Below, one piece after another: positions 28,947-37,735 of a stretch of DNA of 64,000 bases. The position numbers and the translations under genes were made by a program. This DNA is from an uncultured Maritimibacter sp. (GTDB taxonomy: Bacteria; Pseudomonadota; Alphaproteobacteria; Rhodobacterales; Rhodobacteraceae). The notes beneath the pieces were generated by a model, which saw nothing but the letters and a program-made list of their open reading frames with translations, did no database searches and was not told where the DNA came from. The stretch's first letter is position 1. Each line of letters starts with the position of its first letter. The DNA lies in assembly GCA_913063035.1 (NCBI GenBank), contig CAJXYS010000004.1:1-64000 (forward strand), given 5' to 3'.

Positions 28947-29756
28947 TCAATCCCCCTCGAAGACCGGGTTCCGCTTTGCCACGAAGGCGTCGTAGGCGCG
29001 GCGGAAGTCCTGGGTCTGCATGCAGATCGCCTGCGCCTGCGCCTCGGCCTCGATCGCCTGGTCCAGCCCCATGTTCCATTCCTGGTTCAGCTGGGTCTTG
29101 GTCATCATATGTGCGAAACCCGGACCCTCCGCGATCTGGCGCGCCAGCCCGAGCGCCGCGGCCTCGAGATCGTCCGGCGCCACGACGCGGTTGTAGAATC
29201 CCCAGCGCTCGCCCTCCTCGGCGCTCATCGCGCGCCCGGTATAGAGCAGCTCCGCCGCGCGTCCCTGGCCGATGAGCCGCGGCAGGATCGCGCACGCCCC
29301 CATGTCGCAGCCCGCGAGACCCACGCGCGTGAACAGGAAGGCCGTCTTCGCCGCGGGCGTCGCCAGCCGCAGGTCCGCGGCCATCGCCATGATCGCGCCG
29401 GCGCCGGCACAGACCCCGTCGACGGCGGCGATGACGGGCTTGTGGCAGTTCTGCATGGCCCGGACCAGGTCGCCGGTCATCCGGGTGAAGATCAGGAGCC
29501 CCTTCATGTCCATGTCGGTCAGCGGCCCGATGATGTCGTGCACGTCGCCGCCGGAGCTGAAATTGCCGCCGTTCGGCGTGATGACGACCGCACGGATGTT
29601 GTCGTCGTAGCGCAGATCCCGGAACCAGTCGCGGAGTTCCGCGTAACTCTCGAAGGTAAAGGGGTTTTTTCGCTCCGGCCGGTCATGGCTGATCACCGCT
29701 ATGCCATCCTCGAACCGGGCCCGGAAATGTGCGGGGCTGTGTTTCGTCATGTCCAT
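28947..29756 (-). CDS. Enoyl-CoA hydratase/isomerase (crotonase) family protein
   Basis: Crotonase-fold enzyme of 269 residues. The two oxyanion-hole segments are [11 protein letters not shown] and [17 protein letters not shown]. The usual first catalytic Glu (QPEI.LG in hydratases) is replaced by [12 protein letters not shown], while the second position keeps Glu in [14 protein letters not shown] classical hydratase reaction is therefore uncertain, and a hydrolytic or ring-cleaving crotonase reaction is possible. Start at 29756 overlaps the MarR stop as TGATG; a second ATG is 6 nt inside. A 98-nt gap without obvious signals follows, before the dehydrogenase gene. Confidence 0.85.
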   Translation of the reverse strand: MDMTKHSPAHFRARFEDGIAVISHDRPERKNPFTFESYAELRDWFRDLRYDDNIRAVVITPNGGNFSSGGDVHDIIGPLTDMDMKGLLIFTRMTGDLVRAMQNCHKPVIAAVDGVCAGAGAIMAMAADLRLATPAAKTAFLFTRVGLAGCDMGACAILPRLIGQGRAAELLYTGRAMSAEEGERWGFYNRVVAPDDLEAAALGLARQIAEGPGFAHMMTKTQLNQEWNMGLDQAIEAEAQAQAICMQTQDFRRAYDAFVAKRNPVFEGD

Positions 29757-30235
29757 CAGATCTCCTCCGCGACAGCGTCCGGATGCGCGATCCGCGCCAG
29801 CAGTGCCGTCATTTCCGCCGTCTCGCCGCGGTCGAGCCCGCCGAGCAGCCGGTCCACCCAGGCCTCGTGTGCCGCGGCCAGGGTCTCGAACCGGGTCCGC
29901 CCCGCGGCCGTCAGGCGGACACGGGTCGCCCGGCGGTCGCCCTCGACGGCCACGCGTTCCACCATGCCCTCGTCCACGAGCCGGTCCACGATCCCGGTCA
30001 CATTGCCGTTCGATACTTTCAGAACGCCGGACAACTCGCTCATCTTCATGCCCTTTTCTGACCTGTGCAGCGCCGCCATCACGTCGAAACGCGGCAGGGT
30101 CGAGCCGAACTCGGCGCGCAGCCGCTCGCGCAGCTCGGCCTCCACCAGGCGCGACACCTTCAGGATCCGCAGCCAGAGCCGCAGGCGCCCCTTCGAGGGT
30201 GCGTCGGCCGGTGCCGGTCGCATCTCCGCGGTCAT
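29756..30235 (-). CDS. MarR-family transcriptional regulator
   Basis: Dimeric winged-helix regulator of 159 residues. The recognition region [33 protein letters not shown] and the wing [15 protein letters not shown] fit MarR proteins. It lies inside the catabolic operon, with ATGA overlap to the dehydrogenase gene upstream and TGATG to the crotonase gene downstream, so it is likely autoregulated with the pathway. MarR repressors of aromatic pathways commonly respond to a CoA thioester, so 2-aminobenzoyl-CoA is a plausible ligand. Candidate operator half-sites lie at 33300-33361. Confidence 0.9.
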   Translation of the reverse strand: MTAEMRPAPADAPSKGRLRLWLRILKVSRLVEAELRERLRAEFGSTLPRFDVMAALHRSEKGMKMSELSGVLKVSNGNVTGIVDRLVDEGMVERVAVEGDRRATRVRLTAAGRTRFETLAAAHEAWVDRLLGGLDRGETAEMTALLARIAHPDAVAEEI

Positions 30236-30990
30236 GTCTCGCCTCCCGAAATGGCGATGGCCTGCCCGTTCACCGACCGCGCCCCGTCCGAGCAGAGCCA
30301 CAGCACCGCCTCGGCGACCTCGTCCGGGGCGATGAACCGGCGCTGGGGATTGTCGGCGACCAGGACCTTTTCCGCCTCTCCCCGGCTGCGCCCGGTCGTG
30401 GCCATGATCGTCTCGATCGACCGCTCCAGAAGCGGCGTGTCGGTGAATCCCGGGCAAAGGGCATTCACGGTGATCCCGGTGCGCGCCAGTTCCTGCGACA
30501 GCGCCCGGGTCAGCCCGACGGCCGCATGCTTGGCCGCGACATAGCCGCTGACATAGGGATATCCCCTCAGCCCGGCCATCGAGGCCACGGCGATCAACCG
30601 GCCCCAGCCGGCCTCGGTCATTGCCGGCAGACCGGCCTGCCAGAGATTGAACACCCCGGTCAGGTTGACCTCCATCATCGCCCGCAGGTCCCCGGCGGTC
30701 ATCTTCGCGAAGGGCTTGCTGTCGGCGGCACCGGCATTCGCCACGAGGATCGTTGCCGGGCCGAAGCGCCGCGCGGCGGCCTCGAGCATGGCGGTAACGG
30801 CATCCGGATCGGTCACGTCGCAGGGGATGCCGGCGATCTCGTCATGGGCGGCGGCGATCTCGTCGAGCGGCGCCGCGCGGCGCCCGGTCACGGTCACCCG
30901 CGCCCCGGCGCCGGCCAGCGCCCGCGCGATGGCCGCGCCGACGCCCGTACCCCCGCCGGTGACGACGGCGTGATGCCCCGCGACGCTCAT
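30232..30990 (-). CDS. Short-chain dehydrogenase/reductase
   Basis: SDR enzyme of 252 residues with the cofactor motif [15 protein letters not shown], the NAG motif [10 protein letters not shown], the catalytic Ser in [20 protein letters not shown] with the catalytic Tyr-Lys pair, and the C-terminal GQAIAISGG. The Arg at the end of the second beta strand (TGRRAAPL) suggests NADP use. In this operon it would act as a 3-hydroxyacyl-CoA dehydrogenase or ketoreductase on the dearomatised ring. It overlaps both neighbours by 4 nt. Confidence 0.88.
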   Translation of the reverse strand: MSVAGHHAVVTGGGTGVGAAIARALAGAGARVTVTGRRAAPLDEIAAAHDEIAGIPCDVTDPDAVTAMLEAAARRFGPATILVANAGAADSKPFAKMTAGDLRAMMEVNLTGVFNLWQAGLPAMTEAGWGRLIAVASMAGLRGYPYVSGYVAAKHAAVGLTRALSQELARTGITVNALCPGFTDTPLLERSIETIMATTGRSRGEAEKVLVADNPQRRFIAPDEVAEAVLWLCSDGARSVNGQAIAISGGET

Positions 30991-33284
30991 ACCTTCAGCA
31001 CCTGTGTCTCGGCCTCGCGGTCCGCCAGCCGCCAGAGCTGGTCACGCCCGGCAAGATAGGGATCCGGCCAGCTTGCATGCCGGTCGCCGATGGCCGCCCC
31101 GGCATGAAGCGTCCAGTAGGGATCTGCCAGGTGCGGGCGCGCGAGGCAGACGAGATCCGCGCGCCCGGCCATCAGGATCGAGTTGACGTGATCGGCCTCG
31201 TAGATGTTGCCGACCGCCATGGTGGCGAGCCCCGCCTCGTTCCGGATCCGGTCGGAGAAGGGCGTCTGGAACATCCGCCCGTAGACCGGCCGGGCCTCGA
31301 TCGAGGTCTGGCCGGCGGACACGTCGATGACGTCGGCCCCCGCTGCATGGAACATCCGCGCGATTTCCACGGCTTCTTCAGGCGTTACGCCATGATCTTC
31401 AACCCAGTCACTCGCCGAGATCCGCACCGATATCGGCCGGTCCGCGGGCCAGGCCGCGCGCATCGCGGCGAACACCTCCAGCGGGTAGCGCATCCGGTTT
31501 TCGAGGCTGCCACCATAGGCATCGCCGCGGATGTTGGAGAGCGGCGAGATGAACGACGAGATCAGGTAGCCATGGGCCGCGTGCAACTCGATCATGTCGA
31601 ACCCGGCGCGCGCCGCCATCTCCACGGAGGCGACGAACTCGTCGCGCACCCGGTCCATGTCGGCGCGATCCATTTCCCTCGGCACGGCGTTGCGCGGCGA
31701 CCAGGGAATCGGGGACGCCGACAGGATCGGCCAGTTTCCGTCCGCGAGCGGCGCGTCCATCTCCTCCCAGCCCAGCTGGGTGGAACCCTTGCGCCCCGAA
31801 TGGCCGATCTGGCAGCAGATCTTCGCATCGCTCTCGGCATGGACGAAATCGACGATCCGGCGCCAGGCCTGCTCCTGCGCGGGGTCGTAGAGCCCGGGAC
31901 AGCCCGGCGTGATCCGTCCCTCGGGGCTGACGCAGGTCATTTCCGTGTAGACGAGTCCCGCGCCCCCCTTGGCGCGTTCGCCCAGATGCACGAGGTGCCA
32001 GTCGGTCGGGCAGCCGTCGACCGCCTTGTACTGCGCCATGGGCGAGACCACGACACGGTTCTTCAGCACCATTCCGCGCAGCTCGTAGGGGGCGAACATC
32101 GGCGCGCGCAACGGCGCGTCCGCCGGCCGGCCGGCGCGGGTCTGGAACCAGCGCTCCGCGCCTTCCAGCCAGTCGGGATCACGCAGGCGCAGGTTCTCGT
32201 GGCTGATCCGCTGGCTGCGGGTCAGGAGCGAGTAGTTGAACTGCACGATGTCGAGATCGAGGTAGCGCTCCACCTCCTCGAACCATTCAAGCGAGTTGCG
32301 CGCCGCCGATTGCAGGCGCAGCACCTCGAGCCGGCGCTCGTCCTGGTACTTGGCGAAGGCGGCGTCGCGGTCGGGCTCGCTGTGCAGGTAATCGGCAAGC
32401 GCGATGGCGCTCTCGACCGCGAGCTTGGTGCCCGAGCCGATCGAGAAATGCGCCGTCGCCGCCGCGTCGCCCATCAGCACGATGTTCTGGTGATACCATT
32501 TCTCGCAGAGGACGCGGGGGAAGTTGAGCCAGGCCGAACCCCGGATATGGCGCGCGTTCGACATCAGCCGATGCCCGCCCAGGTGATCCTTGAAGATCCG
32601 CTCGCAGGCGGCGATCGACTCGTCCTGGCTCATCGCGCCGAAGCCATAGGCCTCCCAGGTCTGCTCGGAGCACTCGACGATGAAGGTCGCCGTGTCGTCG
32701 TCGAACTGGTAGGCGTGGGCCCAGACCCAGCCATGGTCCGTCTTCTCGAAGATGAAGGTGAAGGCGTCGTCGAATTTCTGGTGCGTGCCGAGCCAGACGA
32801 ACTTGCATTTCCGCGTCTCGATATCGGGGCGGAAGGTATCGGCGTAGTCCTTCCGGGTCCGGGAGTTGAGCCCGTCGGCGGCCACCACCAGGTCGTAGTC
32901 GCGCGCATAGGCCGCGGCGCTCTCGACCTCGGTCTCGAAGCGCAGCTCGATGCCCAGCTCGCGGGCGCGCTGCTGCAACAGGATCAGCAGCTGCTTGCGC
33001 CCGATGCCGCAGAAACCATGACCGGTGGAGGTCACCCGCTCCTGCCCGCGGATCACGGCGATATCGTCCCAATAGGCGAAATGGGCGCGGATCGCCTCGG
33101 CGCTGACGGGATCGTTGGCGGCCAGGTTGTCGAGCGTCTCGTCCGAGAGGACGACCCCCCAGCCGAAGGTGTCGTCGGGCCTGTTGCGTTCGATCACGGT
33201 GATCTCGTGCGCGGGATCGCGCAGCTTCATCGAGATCGCGAAGTAAAGCCCGGCGGGACCACCGCCAAGACAGGCCACTCTCAT
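30987..33284 (-). CDS. 2-aminobenzoyl-CoA monooxygenase/reductase (FAD monooxygenase-OYE fusion)
   Basis: Bifunctional flavoprotein of 765 residues. The N-terminal half is a class A FAD monooxygenase ([50 protein letters not shown]). From about residue 385 the C-terminal half is an Old Yellow Enzyme-type FMN reductase ([47 protein letters not shown]). This fusion defines the enzyme that hydroxylates and then reduces 2-aminobenzoyl-CoA to a non-aromatic amino-oxocyclohexene carboxyl-CoA in Azoarcus evansii; salicylyl-CoA 5-hydroxylases are relatives. The ATG at 33284 has an ideal GGGGAGGA ribosome site. It is the first gene of the eight-gene operon. Confidence 0.9.
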   Translation of the reverse strand: MRVACLGGGPAGLYFAISMKLRDPAHEITVIERNRPDDTFGWGVVLSDETLDNLAANDPVSAEAIRAHFAYWDDIAVIRGQERVTSTGHGFCGIGRKQLLILLQQRARELGIELRFETEVESAAAYARDYDLVVAADGLNSRTRKDYADTFRPDIETRKCKFVWLGTHQKFDDAFTFIFEKTDHGWVWAHAYQFDDDTATFIVECSEQTWEAYGFGAMSQDESIAACERIFKDHLGGHRLMSNARHIRGSAWLNFPRVLCEKWYHQNIVLMGDAAATAHFSIGSGTKLAVESAIALADYLHSEPDRDAAFAKYQDERRLEVLRLQSAARNSLEWFEEVERYLDLDIVQFNYSLLTRSQRISHENLRLRDPDWLEGAERWFQTRAGRPADAPLRAPMFAPYELRGMVLKNRVVVSPMAQYKAVDGCPTDWHLVHLGERAKGGAGLVYTEMTCVSPEGRITPGCPGLYDPAQEQAWRRIVDFVHAESDAKICCQIGHSGRKGSTQLGWEEMDAPLADGNWPILSASPIPWSPRNAVPREMDRADMDRVRDEFVASVEMAARAGFDMIELHAAHGYLISSFISPLSNIRGDAYGGSLENRMRYPLEVFAAMRAAWPADRPISVRISASDWVEDHGVTPEEAVEIARMFHAAGADVIDVSAGQTSIEARPVYGRMFQTPFSDRIRNEAGLATMAVGNIYEADHVNSILMAGRADLVCLARPHLADPYWTLHAGAAIGDRHASWPDPYLAGRDQLWRLADREAETQVLKV

Positions 33285-33299
33285 GCTGATCCTCCCCGG

Positions 33300-33361
33300 C
33301 ATGCTTGCCCGGATCGAGGCTAGGCCGACTCACGGCACCTTTTCAAGCATGAATATTTCAT
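33300..33361. promoter_or_regulatory. Divergent control region with candidate MarR sites
   Basis: Within the 160-nt gap between the monooxygenase/reductase and formamidase genes is an AT-rich island in otherwise GC-rich DNA. An inverted repeat has arms CATGCTTG (33300-33307) and CAAGCATG (33344-33351). A second, short palindrome ATGAA-TAT-TTCAT overlaps it at 33349-33361. These suit a dimeric regulator controlling both directions. I cannot assign -35/-10 elements with confidence. Confidence 0.5.
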
Positions 33362-33444
33362 CCCTAAAATAAATGTCCCGGGGCTTGTTGCCGCCGGCGA
33401 CAGCGGGCAGTCTGCATCCATCGCCCGCAACAGGGAAACCCGAG

Positions 33445-34257
33445 ATGATCAGCGACTGGGACGATGCCTACGCGAATGCCGACCACATTCCCGGTGCGGC
33501 CGACTATCCGGATCGCTGGGAAAAGGCCGCCGCGGCCTTCCGCGCCGCCCACCGGCGCGCCGACCTCGACATCGCCTATGGCGACGGGGCGCGCCGGCGG
33601 CTCGACCTGTTCCATCCGGACGGCACGGCGCGCGGGCTCGCGGTCTTCGTGCATGGCGGCTACTGGAAGGCGTTCGACAAGTCGCGCTGGTCGCACCTGG
33701 CGGCCGGGGCGGTGGCCCGGGGCTGGGCGGTCTGCCTGCCCTCCTACACCCTTGCCCCCGACGCCCGCATCGCCGAGATCACGGCCGATATCGGCGATGC
33801 CATCGCCTGTGCCGCGGCGCGCGTGGCCGGACCGATACGGCTCGCGGGGCATTCCGCGGGCGGGCATCTCGTCAGCCGCATGGTCTGCACCGACTCCCCC
33901 CTGCCCGAGCCCGTGCAGCAGCGCGTCGCGCATGTGCTCTCGATCAGCGGGGTGCACGACCTGCGCCCGCTTTTGCGCACGGCGATGAACGCGACGCTGC
34001 GCATGGATGCCGAGGAAGCCCGCAGCGAAAGCCCGGCCTTGCTGGTGCCGCGCACGGGCACCCGGCTGACGGCCTGGGTCGGCGCCGACGAGCGCCCCGA
34101 GTTCCTGCGCCAGAACGACCTGCTGGCCAATATCTGGACCGGGCTCGGGGCCGATACCTGGACCGTGCACGATGTCGGGCGCCACCATTTCGACGTGATC
34201 GCGGGGCTCGAACAGCCGGCATCGGCGCTGACCGGCGCGTTTCTCGGTGAGGACTAG
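33445..34257 (+). CDS. Kynurenine formamidase, alpha/beta-hydrolase type
   Basis: Alpha/beta hydrolase of 270 residues expected to hydrolyse N-formylkynurenine to kynurenine and formate, filling the step between kynA and kynU. The oxyanion motif FVHGGYWKAF is characteristic of the AFMID-type formamidase. The nucleophile elbow is GHSAGGH, and a C-terminal GRHHFDVI supplies the catalytic His. It is unrelated to metal-dependent KynB. The start at 33445 follows an AGGG ribosome site; the frame stays open upstream but lacks conserved sequence. It is divergent from the operon and probably co-regulated. Its stop overlaps the convergent ackA stop through a shared CTAG. Confidence 0.85.
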   Translation: MISDWDDAYANADHIPGAADYPDRWEKAAAAFRAAHRRADLDIAYGDGARRRLDLFHPDGTARGLAVFVHGGYWKAFDKSRWSHLAAGAVARGWAVCLPSYTLAPDARIAEITADIGDAIACAAARVAGPIRLAGHSAGGHLVSRMVCTDSPLPEPVQQRVAHVLSISGVHDLRPLLRTAMNATLRMDAEEARSESPALLVPRTGTRLTAWVGADERPEFLRQNDLLANIWTGLGADTWTVHDVGRHHFDVIAGLEQPASALTGAFLGED

Positions 34258-35435
34258 GCCGGGCGCGCCAGCGTCGCGGCAGCGTGGCGGGCGATCATCG
34301 CCTCCTCGTCGGTGGGGATCACGCGCACCCGCACCCGGCTGTCATCGGTCGAGACCAGGCCCGGCGCGGCGGCGTTCCGCGTCTCGTCCAGCACCAGGCC
34401 CAGCCAATCCATCCCTTCGCAGATGCGGGTCCGGACCCGGGCTGCGTTCTCTCCGATCCCGCCGGTGAAGACCAGCGTGTCCAGCCCGTCGAGAATCGCC
34501 GCCATCGCGCCCAGCTCGCGCCGGACGCGGTGGGTGAAATAGGCGATGGCGCGGTGCGCCTCGGGATCTTGCGCGCTTTCCAGCGTCCGCATGTCGTGGC
34601 TGAGGCCAGAGAGCCCCTTGAGACCCGACTCGCGATAAAGCAGCGTTTCGATCTCGGCCGCCGTCATGGCCTTCTCGGCCATGAGGTAGAGCACCACCCC
34701 CGGGTCGAGCTGGCCGCAGCGCGTCCCCATCGGCAACCCGTCAAGCGCCGTGAAGCCCATGGTGGAGCCGACGCTGCGCCCGCCCTTGAGCGCGCACATC
34801 GACGCCCCGTTGCCGAGATGCGCGATCACCACGCGGCCGGCGGCCTCTCCCGGGGCGATCGCGGCCAGCTTGCCCGCGACGTACTCATAGGACAGCCCGT
34901 GAAAGCCGTAGCGGCGGACCCCGGCGTCGTAGAACCGTTGCGGCAAGGCGTAGGTGTCGGCCACCCAGGGGTGGCTGCGATGGAAGGCGGTATCGAAACA
35001 GGCTATCTGCACCGCCTCCGGGAACGCCGCGCGGGCCGCGCGCACGCCGGCCAGGTTATGCGGCTGGTGCAGCGGCGCGAGCGGCACCAGCCGGTCGAGC
35101 GCAGCGATGGCGGCGGCGTCCAGCACCAGCGGCGCGGCGTGGTCCGGGCCGCCATGGACCACGCGGTGCCCGACCGCCCCGATCCGCGCGTCCGGCGCCG
35201 CGTCGTCGAGCAGCGCGAGGATCACCGAAAGCGCCGTGTCGTGATCGCACGCATCCGCGGCCGAGAGATCCCGCGCGGCGATCTCCCTGCGGCCCGCGCG
35301 GGCCTCCAGCCGGGGCTGCGCCCCCAGCCCCTCGACCTGTCCGCGCAGCCGCTCCGCCGGGCCGTCGGCATCTCGCGCGAAAAGCGCGAACTTGATCGAG
35401 GACGACCCGGCGTTGAGCGTCAGGATATGGTCCAT
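34254..35435 (-). CDS. ackA: Acetate kinase
   Basis: Acetate kinase of 393 residues interconverting acetyl phosphate and ADP with acetate and ATP. Landmarks are LTLNAGSSSIKFALF at the N-terminus, GHRVVHGG with the substrate-binding Arg, IACFDTAFH, VIAHLGNGASMCALKGGRSV with the catalytic His, and FTGGIGENAARVR. Full length for the family. It lies 1 nt after the phosphotransacetylase fusion gene, so the pair can make or use acetyl phosphate at the acetyl-CoA node. Confidence 0.95.
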   Translation of the reverse strand: MDHILTLNAGSSSIKFALFARDADGPAERLRGQVEGLGAQPRLEARAGRREIAARDLSAADACDHDTALSVILALLDDAAPDARIGAVGHRVVHGGPDHAAPLVLDAAAIAALDRLVPLAPLHQPHNLAGVRAARAAFPEAVQIACFDTAFHRSHPWVADTYALPQRFYDAGVRRYGFHGLSYEYVAGKLAAIAPGEAAGRVVIAHLGNGASMCALKGGRSVGSTMGFTALDGLPMGTRCGQLDPGVVLYLMAEKAMTAAEIETLLYRESGLKGLSGLSHDMRTLESAQDPEAHRAIAYFTHRVRRELGAMAAILDGLDTLVFTGGIGENAARVRTRICEGMDWLGLVLDETRNAAAPGLVSTDDSRVRVRVIPTDEEAMIARHAAATLARPA

Positions 35436-35436
35436 G

Positions 35437-36834
35437 TCAGGACTCCGGCGCCACCGCCGGCGCGCCGGTGCGCTTCCAGTGCTGGTAGAGCGCCGCGATC
35501 GCGCAGGATGTCAGGCGGGATTCGTCGTCATCGGCCCGGCTTGTCAGGATCACCGGCACCTTCGCCCCCAGCGCGACGCCCGCGCTCTCGGCATGGGCGA
35601 TGAAGGTCAGTTCCTTGGCCAGCATGTTGCCGGCCTCGAGATTGGGCACGACGAGGATATCGGCATGCCCGGCCACCAGCGAGGTGATGCCCTTGGTCCG
35701 CGCCGCCTGCACGTCCACGGCATTGTCCATGGCAAGCGGGCCGTCCACCAGGCCGCCCTCGATCTGGCCACGATCGGCCATCTTGGACAGCACCGCCGCG
35801 TCCAGCGTCGAGGGAATCCGCGGGTTGACCGTCTCGACCGCCGAGAGGATACCGGCCTTGGGCTGCGCGATGCCGAGCGCGCGCGCCAGGTCGATGGCGT
35901 TCTGGGTGATGTCCACCTTGCATTCGAGGTCGGGCATGATGTTCACCGCCGCATCCGTCACCAGCAGCAGGTGATCGAGCCCCGGCACGTCCATCACGAA
36001 GGTGTGGCTGAGCCTGCGGGCCGTCCGCAGCCCGCCGCGTTTCTTGACGACGTGGCGCAGCAGCGCATCGGTATGAAGGTTGCCCTTCATCAACGCGTCG
36101 ACGCGGCCCTCGTGAACCATCTCGACGGCGCGCGCCGCGGCGGCGTCGTGACTGTCGGCCGGCTCCAGCGGAATGCCCGAGATATCGGCGCCGATCTCGG
36201 CGGCGACGGCGGCGATCCGGTCCGCCGCGCCGATCAGAACCGGGCGGATGATGCCGGCCTCGGCCGCGAGGAGCGCGCCGCCGAGAGATGCCGCGTCCTC
36301 GGGTGCGACCACCGCCGTCTCGAGCGGCGCGATCCCGTCGCACATGGCCATGATGCGATCGAAATGCCGGTGCTGCTGCAAGAGCAGATCGGGGATCTCG
36401 CGCTCGTCCATCACGACCTTCTCGGTCGGCGCGATGATCTCCGCCGCGCCGGTGGCGACCGTCTCGCCGTCGCCCCGCCGGATCACCGTTTCCATGACCA
36501 CGACGTTGTCCGGGCGTTTTTCCTGCACCGTAACGGTGACCTCCAGCGTGTCGCCGATATGCACCCGCCGGTCGAAACTCAGCGCCTGCGCGCGGTAGAG
36601 CGTCCCCGGCCCCGGCAGCACGTTGCCGAGCACGCCCGAGATCAGCGCGCCCACCCACATCGACGGCGCAACCGTGTCGGGGCTGGCGCCGCCGTCCTTG
36701 GCCGGCAGGTTCAGCGGGTTCAGATTGCCCGAGGCATGGGCAAAGACGTAGAGATCATGCGCCGTGCAGACCCGCTGCACCGAGGCGGTGTCGCCGGGCG
36801 TCAATTCGTCGTAAAGCCTGTTCTCGCGCTGCAT
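35437..36834 (-). CDS. MaoC-like domain/phosphate acetyltransferase fusion
   Basis: Protein of 465 residues. The N-terminal roughly 150 residues are a MaoC-type hotdog domain (DLYVFAHASGNLNPLNL, with a typical hydratase-like FAHASGN motif). The rest is a phosphate acetyl/butyryltransferase (VVMDEREIPDLLLQQHRHFDRIMA, GNLHTDALLRHVV, VADGPLAMDNAV-like segment, PNLEAGNMLAKEL). It converts acetyl-CoA (or butyryl-CoA) and phosphate to acyl phosphate for AckA. The ATG at 36834 has an AGGA ribosome site. This bifunctional architecture is known in alphaproteobacteria; the role of the MaoC part is not established. Confidence 0.88.
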   Translation of the reverse strand: MQRENRLYDELTPGDTASVQRVCTAHDLYVFAHASGNLNPLNLPAKDGGASPDTVAPSMWVGALISGVLGNVLPGPGTLYRAQALSFDRRVHIGDTLEVTVTVQEKRPDNVVVMETVIRRGDGETVATGAAEIIAPTEKVVMDEREIPDLLLQQHRHFDRIMAMCDGIAPLETAVVAPEDAASLGGALLAAEAGIIRPVLIGAADRIAAVAAEIGADISGIPLEPADSHDAAAARAVEMVHEGRVDALMKGNLHTDALLRHVVKKRGGLRTARRLSHTFVMDVPGLDHLLLVTDAAVNIMPDLECKVDITQNAIDLARALGIAQPKAGILSAVETVNPRIPSTLDAAVLSKMADRGQIEGGLVDGPLAMDNAVDVQAARTKGITSLVAGHADILVVPNLEAGNMLAKELTFIAHAESAGVALGAKVPVILTSRADDDESRLTSCAIAALYQHWKRTGAPAVAPES

Positions 36835-36936
36835 CGCCTGTCCTGTCGGTCCCGTTCTCGTCCCAGTTTCCAGCTTCGCGCCGCGCGTGCAACCGCCGCC
36901 CGGCACCCGGGACGATACTGGGCGGCGAATGTGACA

Positions 36937-36953
36937 GCCGGGCGTCACCCGGC
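36937..36953 (-). terminator. Short GC hairpin after the DUF2238 gene
   Basis: Six-base arms GCCGGG (36937-36942) and CCCGGC (36948-36953) with a 5-nt loop, ending 7 nt before the DUF2238 stop codon on the + strand, that is, just downstream of the gene on its transcript. No U-run, so a weak or Rho-assisted terminator, or a leader element of the pta-ackA unit. Confidence 0.4.
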
Positions 36954-36960
36954 CCCGACC

Positions 36961-37599
36961 CTACTTGTCGCGCCGACCGAAGAGATGCCGGTTCTGGGTG
37001 ATGAAATCCGCGATCGCGCCCGAGAGCACGCCGCTCTGACGCCCTTTCAGGTATCCGAAGCCCGCCAGGGCGCCCACGGCGCCGCCGATGACGTCGACGA
37101 TCAGGTCGCCCATCGTGTCCATCAGGCCGGATTTCTGCATGTTCATGCCGAAGATCTGGTCCATCGCGAATTCGAAGATTTCCCAGAGCGCGCCCACCGC
37201 GACGGCAAAGGAGAAGGCAAAGAAGGCGACGAGGGACGGCGTCGGCGCGATCCGGTCGGAGCCGGCCAGCAACAGCGCGAGAATCACGCCCATCATGCCG
37301 AAACCGACCGCCGAGCCGCCGTGCAGCATCACGTCCCACCACCAGAAGCGCTCGTAGAAGTCGCCGGCTTCGCCCAGGAACACGGTGGCGACGATGAAAA
37401 ACACCACCGCCACGACGAACCCGGCGGGAAACCGGACGCCGGCCCAGCTCTGGAAGAGATAGGGCACCGAGGTCAGCGCCAGCGTGGCGACGCTGACGAA
37501 GAACAGGCTCACATTCGCCGTGACGAGCGCGGTGACCCCGGCCACGATCAGCAGTGCCCACATCAGCCGTATGACGATATCGGTATGGCGGAGCCTCAT
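36961..37599 (-). CDS. DUF2238/YjdF-like integral membrane protein
   Basis: Membrane protein of 212 residues with about six hydrophobic segments and the family-typical acidic/histidine motif WWDVMLHGGSAVGFG, followed by ALWEIFEFAMDQIFG and DTMGDLIVDVIGGAVGAL. DUF2238 proteins have no established function. The ATG at 37599 is chosen over a Gly/Pro-rich upstream extension. It lies between the dab pair and pta-ackA on the same strand, with gaps of 136 and 126 nt, so operon membership is unclear. Confidence 0.75.
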   Translation of the reverse strand: MRLRHTDIVIRLMWALLIVAGVTALVTANVSLFFVSVATLALTSVPYLFQSWAGVRFPAGFVVAVVFFIVATVFLGEAGDFYERFWWWDVMLHGGSAVGFGMMGVILALLLAGSDRIAPTPSLVAFFAFSFAVAVGALWEIFEFAMDQIFGMNMQKSGLMDTMGDLIVDVIGGAVGALAGFGYLKGRQSGVLSGAIADFITQNRHLFGRRDK

Positions 37600-37611
37600 C
37601 CGCGCCCCCCG

Positions 37612-37630
37612 GCCCGGGAAAGGCCCGGGC
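37612..37630 (-). promoter_or_regulatory. Hairpin just upstream of the DUF2238 gene
   Basis: Perfect 7-bp arms GCCCGGG (37612-37618) and CCCGGGC (37624-37630) with a 5-nt loop, 12 nt before the start codon on the minus-strand transcript and about 105 nt past the dabA stop. It may be the end of the dab transcript or a leader structure. Confidence 0.45.
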
Positions 37631-37735
37631 ACCCGTCACCACGCAACCTGTCACTCATCGGCCGGCCTCTCGGTCTCCTCCGCGCGCCTCCATCAAGCCA
37701 CGGAACGCGCGGAGGTCAACCCGTCGTGCCGCGGA

